Shown: positions 33,251 through 41,638 of the stretch, piece by piece
Numbering within the stretch: the stretch's first letter is position 1
How the letters are laid out: every line of letters starts with the position of its first letter
NCBI GenBank assembly: GCA_963822905.1
Contig: CAWGJF010000002.1
Location: 1-64,000 of the forward strand
Direction: 5' to 3'
From: CAWGJF01 sp963822905
GTDB taxonomy: Bacteria; Bacteroidota; Ignavibacteria; Ignavibacteriales; Ignavibacteriaceae
DNA length: 64,000 bases
Program-made: the position numbers and the translations under genes
The notes under the pieces: generated by a model
Database searches by the model: none
What the model saw: the letters and a program-made list of their open reading frames with translations, nothing else
Told to the model about the DNA's origin: nothing

Positions 33251-33652
33251 TTATTTGCTTTTATCAAGATGGTAACGAAGTGCCATTTTTATGCAGACCG
33301 TTAGCTGCTTTTTGGGTATTGGTTTTTTAACTGGAAAAACTATTGCCCTGTTTCCTTCAAACTTCATCTCATCATTAAAAAGTGTTCTGAACGTACTAAT
33401 TAAACTAGTCTGGCAATTTACATACATCGCAATCTGATCAGGACTTTTTGGTTTCCAGTCTATCCTGATAGTTGTCCCGCTTTTGGGTTTTGAAGTTAGG
33501 TATGCGGGCTCACCCCATTTTAAGGTTTCTTCTATTTCACCAACACCGTCTGTGGTTTTTGCAACTTCAAAAATTAAATTACGAAGACTCTCCATCTTTG
33601 TTTTGACGTTCTTTGGGTATGAATTGAATTTTTGTTTAACAATGGTTTTCAT
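33251..33652 (-). CDS. DUF1801 domain protein
   Basis: 133 residues. The fold is the small YdhG/DUF1801 type, with ETLKWGEPAYLT and RIDWKPKSPDQIAMYVNCQ as the recognisable core. No catalytic residues are established for the family. It stands alone, convergent with the transketolase gene. Confidence 0.75.
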   Translation of the reverse strand: MKTIVKQKFNSYPKNVKTKMESLRNLIFEVAKTTDGVGEIEETLKWGEPAYLTSKPKSGTTIRIDWKPKSPDQIAMYVNCQTSLISTFRTLFNDEMKFEGNRAIVFPVKKPIPKKQLTVCIKMALRYHLDKSK

Positions 33653-33670
33653 AGATGTATTTTGATATGA

Positions 33671-35307
33671 TCAGTATATAACAACATTATCTTTGACCCA
33701 TTTATTTTGACTATCACTTTTTAATTTTTCAGTAATTGCTTCTTTTGTTGCTTCACTTACATCGAACCATTTTTCAACAGTTGTATTTGTCATCATAGCA
33801 CGCCTTTCCAATTCCTTAACATATTCATCTGTAAGAATATCATAAAATAAGTATTCACTCTGTTCGGCTTCCAACGGCCCTAAAAAAATATAAGCGTCAT
33901 AATTATCTTCATAATTGCCAATCATTTTGTTGTAACTTACTTCGAAAAGGGCATCAAAGGGTTCTTTCCCGAAAGGACTGTTATCCAAATCGAAAGCGAT
34001 TGGATTATTTCCGGTAACGGAAAAAGCACAATCAAAAATTCCATTTCTTAATTTGCCATATACATGTCCATGATTATCGATAATAGGTATATGCTGGAAA
34101 ATAGTAAATACCTGGCCTGTAGGAAGAGCTGCAGTAATTTGTGATGCCGCAGTAGATTTCATTTTCCCTTCCTTGCTTCCAATCGCCATATCTGTAATAA
34201 TTGATTTAAAAGCATGTCCTAGCCCTACAATAAAAAGATTGTTTCGTTTGTCATTTGAGCTTTTAATGGTTTGCAAAATAAATTCAGCCATCTGGTCATT
34301 TCTTTCCGGCATATGCTTGAAATAATTTTCCATTTCTTCTTTGGTTTAAAAGTTCCAAAAGGACGTGGTTCGTCCACAGCTATAACGCGTATTCGTTTTT
34401 TTGAAAGTAAATTTTTATTGACTGCCCATAACTCTAAAAGAAATTCATACATCCCTTTATCGTACCAGCCGTTGATTTGAACATCTCGAAAAATATTCAA
34501 TATTATTTCTTTATCTAAAATCTCTTTATTGAAGAATCTGTCTAACTCGGGCTGTTTATCCGAAGATAATTCCATAAAAACAGTTCCAACTTCAGTAGAA
34601 AAACTCGGATCATCAATAACACTTTTCATTAACTTCCATGATATTTCCCGGCGGTGTAATTCACCATAAATAACAATTTTATGTTCAGCAAGTGATTGTA
34701 AAATGAATTGTTTTGGTTCTTTGCCGTTTTCTTTCAAATAGTTAACGAAAGAAGCAGTGTCTTTGGATACGTTTTTCAGTTTAATTATTTGATGAATTTT
34801 ATCCAACTGTTTTGGTGCGTCTTCTTTGAATTTTAAACGAGCATCATTTATATTAATTCCTAAATTTTCTCCGGCGTTCAACCATTTTCCTTCTTCAAGC
34901 GTAAGATAGGTTATTATTTTCATCGGTAGCTTAATGGCGGATTTAGCCGGGGGATCAGTTATCACTCCAGCAACGGAGTCTTTGTAAATAACAATTTCAT
35001 TGATTTTGGTATTTAGCAGTTTTTCTTTTGTCTCTTCTTTTACGATGGCATCAGGTGCATTTTCCTTTGGGAAATAATCCCGGAATTTATATGAATTTAC
35101 AGACCTATACAGTCCTTGTTTGCCCTCCGCTTTTAAATATTTGAAAGTTATGAATGAGTTAACCGGTGAACTTAAATCAAAACTATCCGGGTATTCATTT
35201 ACTTGCTTATTGATATCATTTATTGTGAAATCCTTTTCAGCATTTTGAGCATTAATGATTGTGGAGAGAGTAATTAAGAGAATTGCAAAAGTAAAAACTT
35301 GTTTCAT
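33671..35307 (-). CDS. Secreted protein with TIKI/ChaN-EreA-like domain, one frameshift
   Basis: About 545 residues after joining two frames near 34340. A signal peptide (residues 1-20) is followed by a roughly 180-residue unrecognised region. A second domain then has IVIYGELHRREISW, VGTVFMELSSDKQPELDRFF, RVIAVDEPRP and NNLFIVGLGHAFKS. The early G-E-x-H and late G-x-G-H signatures resemble the TIKI/ChaN and erythromycin-esterase folds. The metal-dependent hydrolase idea is inference only. It lies just beyond the attC-like site of the cassette region, same strand as the nuclease gene. Confidence 0.5.
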
Positions 35308-35367
35308 ATTATTGAGTCTTTTCCATAATAGATTATAAGTGTACTATACAACTATCTATACTTTAAA

Positions 35368-35591
35368 TATAACGACGTTGCCGATAACCCGCCGCCCAGA
35401 ACAGCAATGCAGATTAAAACGACAAAGCCAAAGATTTAGCAAACTGCACTTATCTTTCTTTGCAAGTGCAGTTTGCAACAATGTTAATTAATAGAACTAC
35501 TTTGAACAACAAACTTAAAACGGAACAACCAAGCCGAGAAAATTAGAAATCCCGAGTGCGAAAAGGCGGTCGGGTTGATTGGCTGGTTATA
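35368..35591. other. attC-like imperfect palindrome
   Basis: Outer boxes TATAAC (35368-35373) and GTTATA (35586-35591) are inverted, as are inner arms AACCCGCCGCC (35386-35396) and GGCGGTCGGGTT (35565-35576), the latter with one unpaired T. The two spacers differ in length (12 and 9 nt). The centre contains a perfect 13-bp hairpin (35439-35451 with 35464-35476, arms beginning GCAAACTG). Paired outer and inner boxes with one extrahelical base are the layout of an integron attC site. The GTTATA box differs from the strict GTTRRRY consensus. Confidence 0.5.
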
Positions 35592-35592
35592 C

Positions 35593-36510
35593 CTATGAGG
35601 CTTTTTTAAGTAACCAATTAATAAGCCCAGCATTAATGACTAAATCCGTAATTTTATCTAATCCGATTACTTCAATGTTTTTCTCATTTTTCATCCCATC
35701 CAATTTTTTATCTGGAGTATGAACAACATAATACATCTCATCATATTGTTTCATATTGTTAAATTTACTCTTATAAATCTCAAATTCATTAAAAGTTGAC
35801 TGTGACTTCACTTGAACAAAAGCTCTTTTATTATTGACAGGGGATATAAGTTCTATATCAATATACTTTTCAGTTTTGCCAACAACACTTATTCTTTGCC
35901 AACCAGATGAAGTAAATATTAAATCAACCAATAGCTCAAAATCTTTCCAAGATAATGACTGAATTAAAGGTTTAAGAGTCACTTTTAAAGCGGAAAGTGC
36001 TTCCTCTACAACTTGAATTACAGGGAGTTTAGAACAATTTATTTTATTTATCAGATAATCAATTTCCTTTACTGAACAGATAGTTCCACGAAAACCTTGA
36101 ACTTTGGTTAATTTCCCACTTAAGTTTTCAACAAATAATTGATTTCCATTAATATCTTCTGAACTCCAGTTACCTTTTACTTTTCTTACACGCGAACCAT
36201 CTGAAAGTATGCTGACTTTAGAATGAGCAAAACACCAATATAATTTTCGGTTATAAAATGTAATCCATAAAACATCCTCAGGACTTTCATAGAAATATTT
36301 TATTTGGCTAACAGTTTCAGTTGCTTTCCCTTTAGTTTTTTTTCGCTTTGTCCAATATTTTTCTAATATATTCCAATTACTTTTTAAACAGTCTTCGTGG
36401 TGTGGATTATGAAAACCAAGTCTAATTGTATTTTCAATTTCAATACAATCTTTTTCCCAATTTCCACCTTCGCCCAATTTTATAAATAGTGCATTACTTG
36501 GTTTTATCAT
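35593..36510 (-). CDS. PD-(D/E)XK nuclease-like protein (Mrr-type)
   Basis: 305 residues. The C-terminal domain (about 190-290) reads SWKDFELLVDLIF, then WQRISVVGKTEKYIDIEL and RAFVQVKSQS, an arrangement of D and Q-x-K residues as in the Mrr-like restriction endonuclease fold. The N-terminal half (about 1-110), with GFHNPHHEDC, YFYESPEDVLWITF and KLYWCFAHS, may recognise modified DNA, but I do not know the domain. No methyltransferase is nearby, consistent with a modification-dependent or solitary nuclease. It is flanked by attC-like boxes, and the stop lies directly at the palindrome. Confidence 0.6.
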   Translation of the reverse strand: MIKPSNALFIKLGEGGNWEKDCIEIENTIRLGFHNPHHEDCLKSNWNILEKYWTKRKKTKGKATETVSQIKYFYESPEDVLWITFYNRKLYWCFAHSKVSILSDGSRVRKVKGNWSSEDINGNQLFVENLSGKLTKVQGFRGTICSVKEIDYLINKINCSKLPVIQVVEEALSALKVTLKPLIQSLSWKDFELLVDLIFTSSGWQRISVVGKTEKYIDIELISPVNNKRAFVQVKSQSTFNEFEIYKSKFNNMKQYDEMYYVVHTPDKKLDGMKNEKNIEVIGLDKITDLVINAGLINWLLKKAS

Positions 36511-36554
36511 TTCATCAACCTTCTTTTCTAAAAAGCGAATAAATATTTAATAGG

Positions 36555-36561
36555 TATAACT
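36555..36561. other. Cassette boundary box
   Basis: TATAACT here (AGTTATA on the minus strand) sits in ATAGGTATAAC, the inverse of GGTTATACCTAT at 35585-35596. On the minus strand the nuclease gene therefore lies between two GTTATA boxes, giving a unit of about 1.19 kb. Confidence 0.45.
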
Positions 36562-36579
36562 ATTGCTTATCAGGAATTC

Positions 36580-36725
36580 AGGGGTGCTTTATTATCCTAA
36601 TATAAATCTTACCTGAGTGAAAATAATTCTTAAATGGATTAAAATCTTAGTTTTTAATCCTAATATTATTCAAATAGATTTTTATTAAGATTAGAGTATA
36701 TTGTAGTTATCAGGATAAGCACTCC
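36580..36725. repeat. Imperfect inverted repeat with a 9-bp direct repeat
   Basis: GGGGTGCTTTATTATCC on the left pairs loosely with GGATAAGCACTCCC on the right. TTATCAGGA also occurs directly at 36567-36575 and 36707-36715. It lies between the cassette boundary and the 42-bp repeats and contains no gene. Confidence 0.45.
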
Positions 36726-36786
36726 CTTTTATTTACTACAAACTTCCTCAATATTTTTTAAGAATTCAATAAAAAGCCAAATTTTC

Positions 36787-37025
36787 ATTGAAAAAGTTTA
36801 CAATACCAATCAAAAGGCTTGGAGTCCTATTGTAAAAAGTTACAATGCCATTTAAAAGGCTTAGAACCCTATTGCAAATGCTTGCAGTACCATTCTAAAG
36901 GCTTAGACCCTTATTGTAAAAGTTTGCAACACCATTTTAAGTGCTTAGTGCTCTATTACAGAAACTTACAATGCCACTAATAGGATTTAGTGCCCTAATG
37001 TAAATATTTACAATTATAAGTTAAT
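36787..37025. repeat. Degenerate 42-bp tandem repeat, five units and a partial sixth
   Basis: Units start at 36787, 36829, 36871, 36913 and 36955, with a partial sixth at 36997. Each is close to ATTGTAAAAGTTTACAAT, a 5-7 nt link, AAAGGCTTAGAGCCCT. The first part is a dyad (ATTGTAAA / TTTACAAT); the second contains a shorter one (GGCT / AGCC). In one plus frame the 14-codon period reads like LLQKLTMPFKRLRT, but TAA replaces CAA in several units, so it is not an open gene. Confidence 0.75.
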
Positions 37026-37141
37026 GTTTTGAGTTGATTTTGAGGCTTTGTAGATAATTCTATGAAACTTCAGAGTCAATCTTCCAATATTGAAAGATTA
37101 ACTCTAAAAATCAGGATATTAATTTTATTTGATAAAACTTC

Positions 37142-37720
37142 TTACTTGCCGCCGAGAATTCCGCCCAACATATCACCGAGTGGATTTGATTTACCGGAAC
37201 CGCCAAGAAACATTCCAGCAACATCATCAAGAATACTTCCATCACCATCCTTATCAAGCAAGGATGCTAAACCGCTTGAACCGGCTCCCTGGTTATCCCT
37301 TTTGTTTGTAAGATATCCAAGTATTACCGGCGCAAGCATCGGAATTAATTTTGCAGCAGTGCTTCCATTAATTCCGAATTTTTCAGAAATCAGATTTGTT
37401 GCCTGGTGTCCTGAATCTCCAAGAAGTCCGCCTAAACCGGGATCTGTTTTATTGTCGTTAGCTTTCTGTTTAAAAAGGTCATCGAGATTTCCTAACACAT
37501 CGGCGCTTCCGTACTTATTTAAAATATGATCAACTCTGTCCTGTCCGCCTTGTTCATCTTTCTGCTTTTTTAGTCCGCCAATAATTAATGGCGCAATCTG
37601 TGGAATAATTTGCTGAACTTTATCTTCCTCAATATTTAATGATGAAGACATTTTTTTTGTTAGTTCTGGTCCCATTGAACCTAAAAATTCTTCAAGAATG
37701 TTTGGCACCGTGTCCTCCAA
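37142..37720 (-). CDS. DUF937 family protein
   Basis: 192 residues. Two copies of a helical motif (IIPQIAPLIIGGLKK and LIPMLAPVILGYLTNK) are separated by Gly-rich linkers, and the tail GGILGGK is Gly-rich too. This matches DUF937 (YidB-like) proteins, whose function is unknown. A Ca-binding-like DKDGDGSILDDV loop is near residue 155. It has no signal peptide. Confidence 0.8.
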   Translation of the reverse strand: MEDTVPNILEEFLGSMGPELTKKMSSSLNIEEDKVQQIIPQIAPLIIGGLKKQKDEQGGQDRVDHILNKYGSADVLGNLDDLFKQKANDNKTDPGLGGLLGDSGHQATNLISEKFGINGSTAAKLIPMLAPVILGYLTNKRDNQGAGSSGLASLLDKDGDGSILDDVAGMFLGGSGKSNPLGDMLGGILGGK

Positions 37721-37883
37721 AAAATGATAAATAAAAATGAAATGAGGTTCAATTTAGTAAGAATAATATTTATTTCAATTCATTATTGACTAAAGAATTC
37801 CGGGATGATTTAAAAATCACGTAATCACGTGATTGATATGAGTTCATAAAGAAGCTATCTTTTTAATAAAAAAGGAAGTTGTT

Positions 37884-39248
37884 ATGAAAAGGTTTTACTT
37901 TATAATTCTTGTACCTGCAACAATTTTTCTAACTTTTGGATTCAGAGGTTGTGGGGCAGCATATCTTGCCTTTATTGAAGTGTTAAACGCGGCTGCTTAT
38001 GGAACCGTTATAGGAGAGAGTGTTGCTGAGAATACATTTGGAATTGCGGTAGGTGACAACGGACATATTTATACACAAGAAGGCGGTCCGACATCTGGCT
38101 GGACTCAGCAAACAAGTCCGGTAACTGAGAATCTGAATTACAATAAAATTTATGTCATCAATGATCCAATAACTTATTTTGCTGGTGCAGTAGGAAACAA
38201 TAGTACCGTTATCTGGTCAACAGATAGAGGTCTAACATGGGAAGATCACAGCTTTGCTACTTTAAATAAATCCGGGAAAGAAGTTGCAATAAATTTTTAT
38301 GGGATGGATTTCCTGGCATATACTTATAGTGAGATTTATCCTGTTGTGTGTGGCGATGGCGGAAAAATTTATAAATCCACCGACGGGGGCGGTGGAAACT
38401 GGAACTGGCAGGAAATTACAACAATTACTTCAAACAGGCTTAATTCAATCGGCGCAATTACAGCCGATATAATAATTGCAGTTGGTGAAAAGGGAACAAT
38501 TATCAGAACCAGCGACGGAGGAACAACCTGGGAAGATAAAAGCATTTCTGATACAAGTATTTATTTCAACAAAATATTAATAAGCACATTTTATCCCAGC
38601 TTTGAAAGAGGCTGGATTGTTGGTACTAAAGGGAAAATATACCGGACTTCAGATTATGGCAATAACTGGTTTGAATCTTTTAGCGGGACTGATAAAGATT
38701 TAAATGATATCTCATTCAGAAATCCTGATGACGGAATTGTTGCCGGCGACGACGGAACCGTAAGATACACCAGTGATGGAGGTTTTGAATGGCTTGAAAA
38801 CACTTATCTAAGTGGAATTACTTCAAACAACATTGTTTCAATTTCCAGGGTTGATTCCAACACAGTTAACGGTCTTGTTCGTGGCGGCACAAGCGGCAAT
38901 AGATCCGGAACGGATACTACATATGTTTATGTTGTTTCTTCGGAACCTCTATCAGATGCAGAAGAAGAGGTAAACAGCATTCCATCAGAATTTAAACTTG
39001 AGCAAAATTACCCAAACCCGTTTAACCCTTCTACTAGTATACAGTACTCTGTAGGCAATAGGCAATTTGTTACGTTAAAGGTTTACGATGTACTCGGCGA
39101 TGAAGTTGCAATACTTGTTAATGAAGAAAAGCATTCGGGAATATACGAAGTTGAATTCGATGCTTCGGGATTACCAAGCGGAATTTATTTTTACAAATTT
39201 CAGGCTGATAATTATTCTGAATCTAAAAAGATGGTTCTACTTCGATAA
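37884..39248 (+). CDS. YCF48-like propeller protein with T9SS sorting domain (copy 1)
   Basis: 454 residues. A signal sequence ends in FGFRGCGAA, where Cys23 could be lipid-modified. The body consists of repeats like VGEKGTIIRTSDGGTTWEDKS and GDDGTVRYTSDGGFEWLE, the YCF48/BNR-type beta-propeller. The C-terminal 80 residues have QNYPNPFNPST, LKVYDVLGDEVAILV and SGIYFYKFQ, the type IX sorting domain. It is presumably a surface adhesion or scaffold protein. A paralogue follows 98 bp downstream. Confidence 0.82.
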   Translation: MKRFYFIILVPATIFLTFGFRGCGAAYLAFIEVLNAAAYGTVIGESVAENTFGIAVGDNGHIYTQEGGPTSGWTQQTSPVTENLNYNKIYVINDPITYFAGAVGNNSTVIWSTDRGLTWEDHSFATLNKSGKEVAINFYGMDFLAYTYSEIYPVVCGDGGKIYKSTDGGGGNWNWQEITTITSNRLNSIGAITADIIIAVGEKGTIIRTSDGGTTWEDKSISDTSIYFNKILISTFYPSFERGWIVGTKGKIYRTSDYGNNWFESFSGTDKDLNDISFRNPDDGIVAGDDGTVRYTSDGGFEWLENTYLSGITSNNIVSISRVDSNTVNGLVRGGTSGNRSGTDTTYVYVVSSEPLSDAEEEVNSIPSEFKLEQNYPNPFNPSTSIQYSVGNRQFVTLKVYDVLGDEVAILVNEEKHSGIYEVEFDASGLPSGIYFYKFQADNYSESKKMVLLR

Positions 39249-39273
39249 ACCTGACTGCTGTAAGGCAAGTCTT

Positions 39274-39294
39274 CGTAGGATAAATTCACCTACG
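39274..39294. repeat. CGTAGG / CCTACG hairpin
   Basis: A 6-bp stem with a 9-nt loop between the two propeller genes. It resembles the hairpin at 28865-28897. Confidence 0.4.
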
Positions 39295-39346
39295 CTAAAG
39301 CTTTAGATACTATGTTTTAATGAAATAATAATTTAAGGAGCATAAA

Positions 39347-40669
39347 ATGAAAAAATATATTTACAAATTTATGTTGGTACTAAGTTTCTTTTTCGTAATG
39401 GGCTTTGGTAAATGTAGTTTTCTTGAACATATATTCTTATCTGGAAATTATGGATCGCAAAATAATTATAATGCTGTTACAAGTGATATTGATTACTTTT
39501 ATTATGCATCAAACGGAGGAATTATTTATAAATGGACAGGGGATGATGGGGATCCCTGGTCGATTAGTTATACAGTACCGGGTAATCCCGATTTACATGA
39601 TATAAAATTTTCTTTTTTCCGACATTTAATATTTTGTGTTGGTGATAATGGGAGTATTGCACGGTTAGATATTGATAATTCGGTATGGGAGACTGTGTCC
39701 AGTAACGTTAATAACCATTTAAATAAAATACTGGTAGAACATTTTAGCTTTGGAAAAGTAATATTAGTCGTTGGAGGTGCTGGTACAGTGCTAAGATCTT
39801 CTGACGCGGGACAAAGCTGGATTGTTTTAGATTTTCCTACAACCGATAACCTTTATGATATAGCTGAACATTATAATTACACTCTAGAGGTAAATACAAT
39901 ATTTGTTTCCGGTGAAAATTACTGTTTCTATAAAAGCACAGATGATGGTGAAACGTGGGTACCAACCGGACCAAGTGATGCCCCTGTTCACGGACCTGCC
40001 AGCAGTTATAACAAAATTTACTTTTATGATGAAAATATTGGTTATGTAGGAGGACCAAACGGATTGATATTAAAAACTTTTGATGGCGGTTTAACCTGGG
40101 GAAAAAGGTATGCTTCAGACTTTCCTGAAATTAATGATTTGTTCTTTATCTCGCCAGACTCCGGCGCTGCTGTGGGACCAAACGGTATTGTTCGTTTAAC
40201 CACTGATGGCGGAGATAACTGGTTTGAAGATGATTCACTTACGTCTTTTCTGAACGGTGAAACGATTAAAAGGATATTCCCGCTCAGTAAAAATTATGGA
40301 TTCGTTGTAGGTGAAAATGGATTTGATATTTTTGCTGCAAAGGATTCTACCTACCTTGATAGTTTGCCACGCGTAACAAATGTTGAACAACAGAATAGTT
40401 TAGTTGAGAAATTTCAATTGGAACAGAATTATCCAAACCCGTTTAACCCGACAACCAGTATTCAATATTCATTAAGCAGCAGGCAATTTGTTACGTTAAA
40501 GGTTTACGATGTACTCGGAAAAGAAATTGCAACTTTAGTAAACGAAGAAAAAACAGCGGGAATTTATGAGGTAGAATTTGATGCATCGGAATTTCCAAGC
40601 GGAATTTATTTCTACAAACTACAGGCGGAGAATTTCTCTGAGACTAATAAGATGGTTTTGATGAAATGA
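39347..40669 (+). CDS. YCF48-like propeller protein with T9SS sorting domain (copy 2)
   Basis: 440 residues, a paralogue of the gene just upstream: signal sequence ending GFGKCS, propeller repeats such as VGGAGTVLRSSDAGQSW and GPNGIVRLTTDGGDNWFED, and the same C-terminal sorting domain (NYPNPFNPTTSIQYS, SGIYFYKLQ). The DNA of the sorting domains is nearly identical over long stretches (for example around 39061 and 40490), suggesting recent duplication or conversion. Ribosome site AAGGAGCAT before ATG 39347. Confidence 0.82.
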   Translation: MKKYIYKFMLVLSFFFVMGFGKCSFLEHIFLSGNYGSQNNYNAVTSDIDYFYYASNGGIIYKWTGDDGDPWSISYTVPGNPDLHDIKFSFFRHLIFCVGDNGSIARLDIDNSVWETVSSNVNNHLNKILVEHFSFGKVILVVGGAGTVLRSSDAGQSWIVLDFPTTDNLYDIAEHYNYTLEVNTIFVSGENYCFYKSTDDGETWVPTGPSDAPVHGPASSYNKIYFYDENIGYVGGPNGLILKTFDGGLTWGKRYASDFPEINDLFFISPDSGAAVGPNGIVRLTTDGGDNWFEDDSLTSFLNGETIKRIFPLSKNYGFVVGENGFDIFAAKDSTYLDSLPRVTNVEQQNSLVEKFQLEQNYPNPFNPTTSIQYSLSSRQFVTLKVYDVLGKEIATLVNEEKTAGIYEVEFDASEFPSGIYFYKLQAENFSETNKMVLMK

Positions 40670-40687
40670 TAATTGAGGAGTGCAATT

Positions 40688-41269
40688 TTATTCTCTTCTC
40701 AATTGTTTGATTCTTAATTCGTTTTCAGAATCTGAAATTAATTGTTGTAATCTTCTTGTACGGGTTTCTTCCTGCTTTGCACTCATAACCCACCACATCG
40801 CAGGCTTTTGATATGATGGTGGCGAAGACTGAAAAAATTTCCATGCTTTCTTATTTGATTTGAATTTTTTTTCGTAAGCTGCGGTCAGTTTGACTTTATC
40901 TCTTTCGAATGAATACGAACCGGATTTCTTTTTATCACGCTTTTCAAATTCAATTAAACCTGGTTTTTCCATTTTTCCAGACTTAATTAATAAATTTGCT
41001 TTTTTGATATTAACAGCACTCCAGTAGCTTTTTGGTTTCCTTGGTGTGAAACGGTTTGTGTAACTTTCATTATTAATACTTTTTCTTATTCCATCAATCC
41101 ATCCAAAGCACAATGCTTCATCAACGGACTCTGGATATGTAACACTTGGTTTGCCGGCATTTTTCTTATAAAACCCCAACCAAAGTTCCTGGGATTTTTT
41201 GTGATTTACCTTGTACCACTTTCGAAGATCGGAAGGTGTTTTGAAATATTTTATTTTTTTAGGTTCCAT
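40688..41269 (-). CDS. YdeI/OmpD-associated family protein
   Basis: 193 residues. SQELWLGFYKKNAGKPSVTY, DEALCFGWIDGIRKSI and RFTPRKPKSYWSAVN are the family core, and KAWKFFQSSPPSYQKPAMWW its second block. It is cytoplasmic and of uncertain function; some relatives are linked to antimicrobial-peptide resistance. It follows the SMR transporter gene on the same strand. Confidence 0.82.
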   Translation of the reverse strand: MEPKKIKYFKTPSDLRKWYKVNHKKSQELWLGFYKKNAGKPSVTYPESVDEALCFGWIDGIRKSINNESYTNRFTPRKPKSYWSAVNIKKANLLIKSGKMEKPGLIEFEKRDKKKSGSYSFERDKVKLTAAYEKKFKSNKKAWKFFQSSPPSYQKPAMWWVMSAKQEETRTRRLQQLISDSENELRIKQLRRE

Positions 41270-41283
41270 TTAATTTTTTAATA

Positions 41284-41604
41284 CTAAGCGGAAGAAACAA
41301 ATTTAAGTCCGATTATTCCAATAATGATAAATCCGATGAATAATAATCTCATTGCTTCTCTTGATTCATTGAAAAGAAAAATTCCAAGTATTGCCGTACC
41401 GACTGCACCAATTCCAGTCCAAACTGCATAGCCTGTTCCGACCGGAATTGTTTCAAGCGCTTTTGAGAGAAAATAAAAACTTACAATCATTGCTGCAATT
41501 GTTCCAACACTCCACCAGAGTTTTGTAAAACTTTCAGTGTATTTGATTCCAATTGCCCAAACTATTTCCATAATTCCGGCGATAACTAAAAATATCCAGG
41601 ACAT
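41284..41604 (-). CDS. SMR transporter, Gdx/SugE type
   Basis: 106 residues with four membrane helices, the small multidrug resistance fold. Glu13 in IMEIVWAIGIKYTES is the essential carboxylate, and the WAIG and PVGTGYAVWTGIGAVG motifs are those of the Gdx (SugE) subgroup, which exports guanidinium in exchange for protons. Only 34 bp separate it from the fabF stop, too little room for a guanidine riboswitch. Confidence 0.88.
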   Translation of the reverse strand: MSWIFLVIAGIMEIVWAIGIKYTESFTKLWWSVGTIAAMIVSFYFLSKALETIPVGTGYAVWTGIGAVGTAILGIFLFNESREAMRLLFIGFIIIGIIGLKFVSSA

Positions 41605-41638
41605 AAGAATTAGAAATTGGTTTTATTATTAAATTAAT

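Noticed and set aside
36787..37025. 42-bp repeats considered as a CRISPR array
   Set aside because: The units are contiguous without spacers, they diverge from each other, and there are no cas genes.
41605..41638. Guanidine riboswitch ahead of the Gdx-like transporter
   Set aside because: The minus-strand gap to fabF is only 34 bp, and no conserved riboswitch core is visible.
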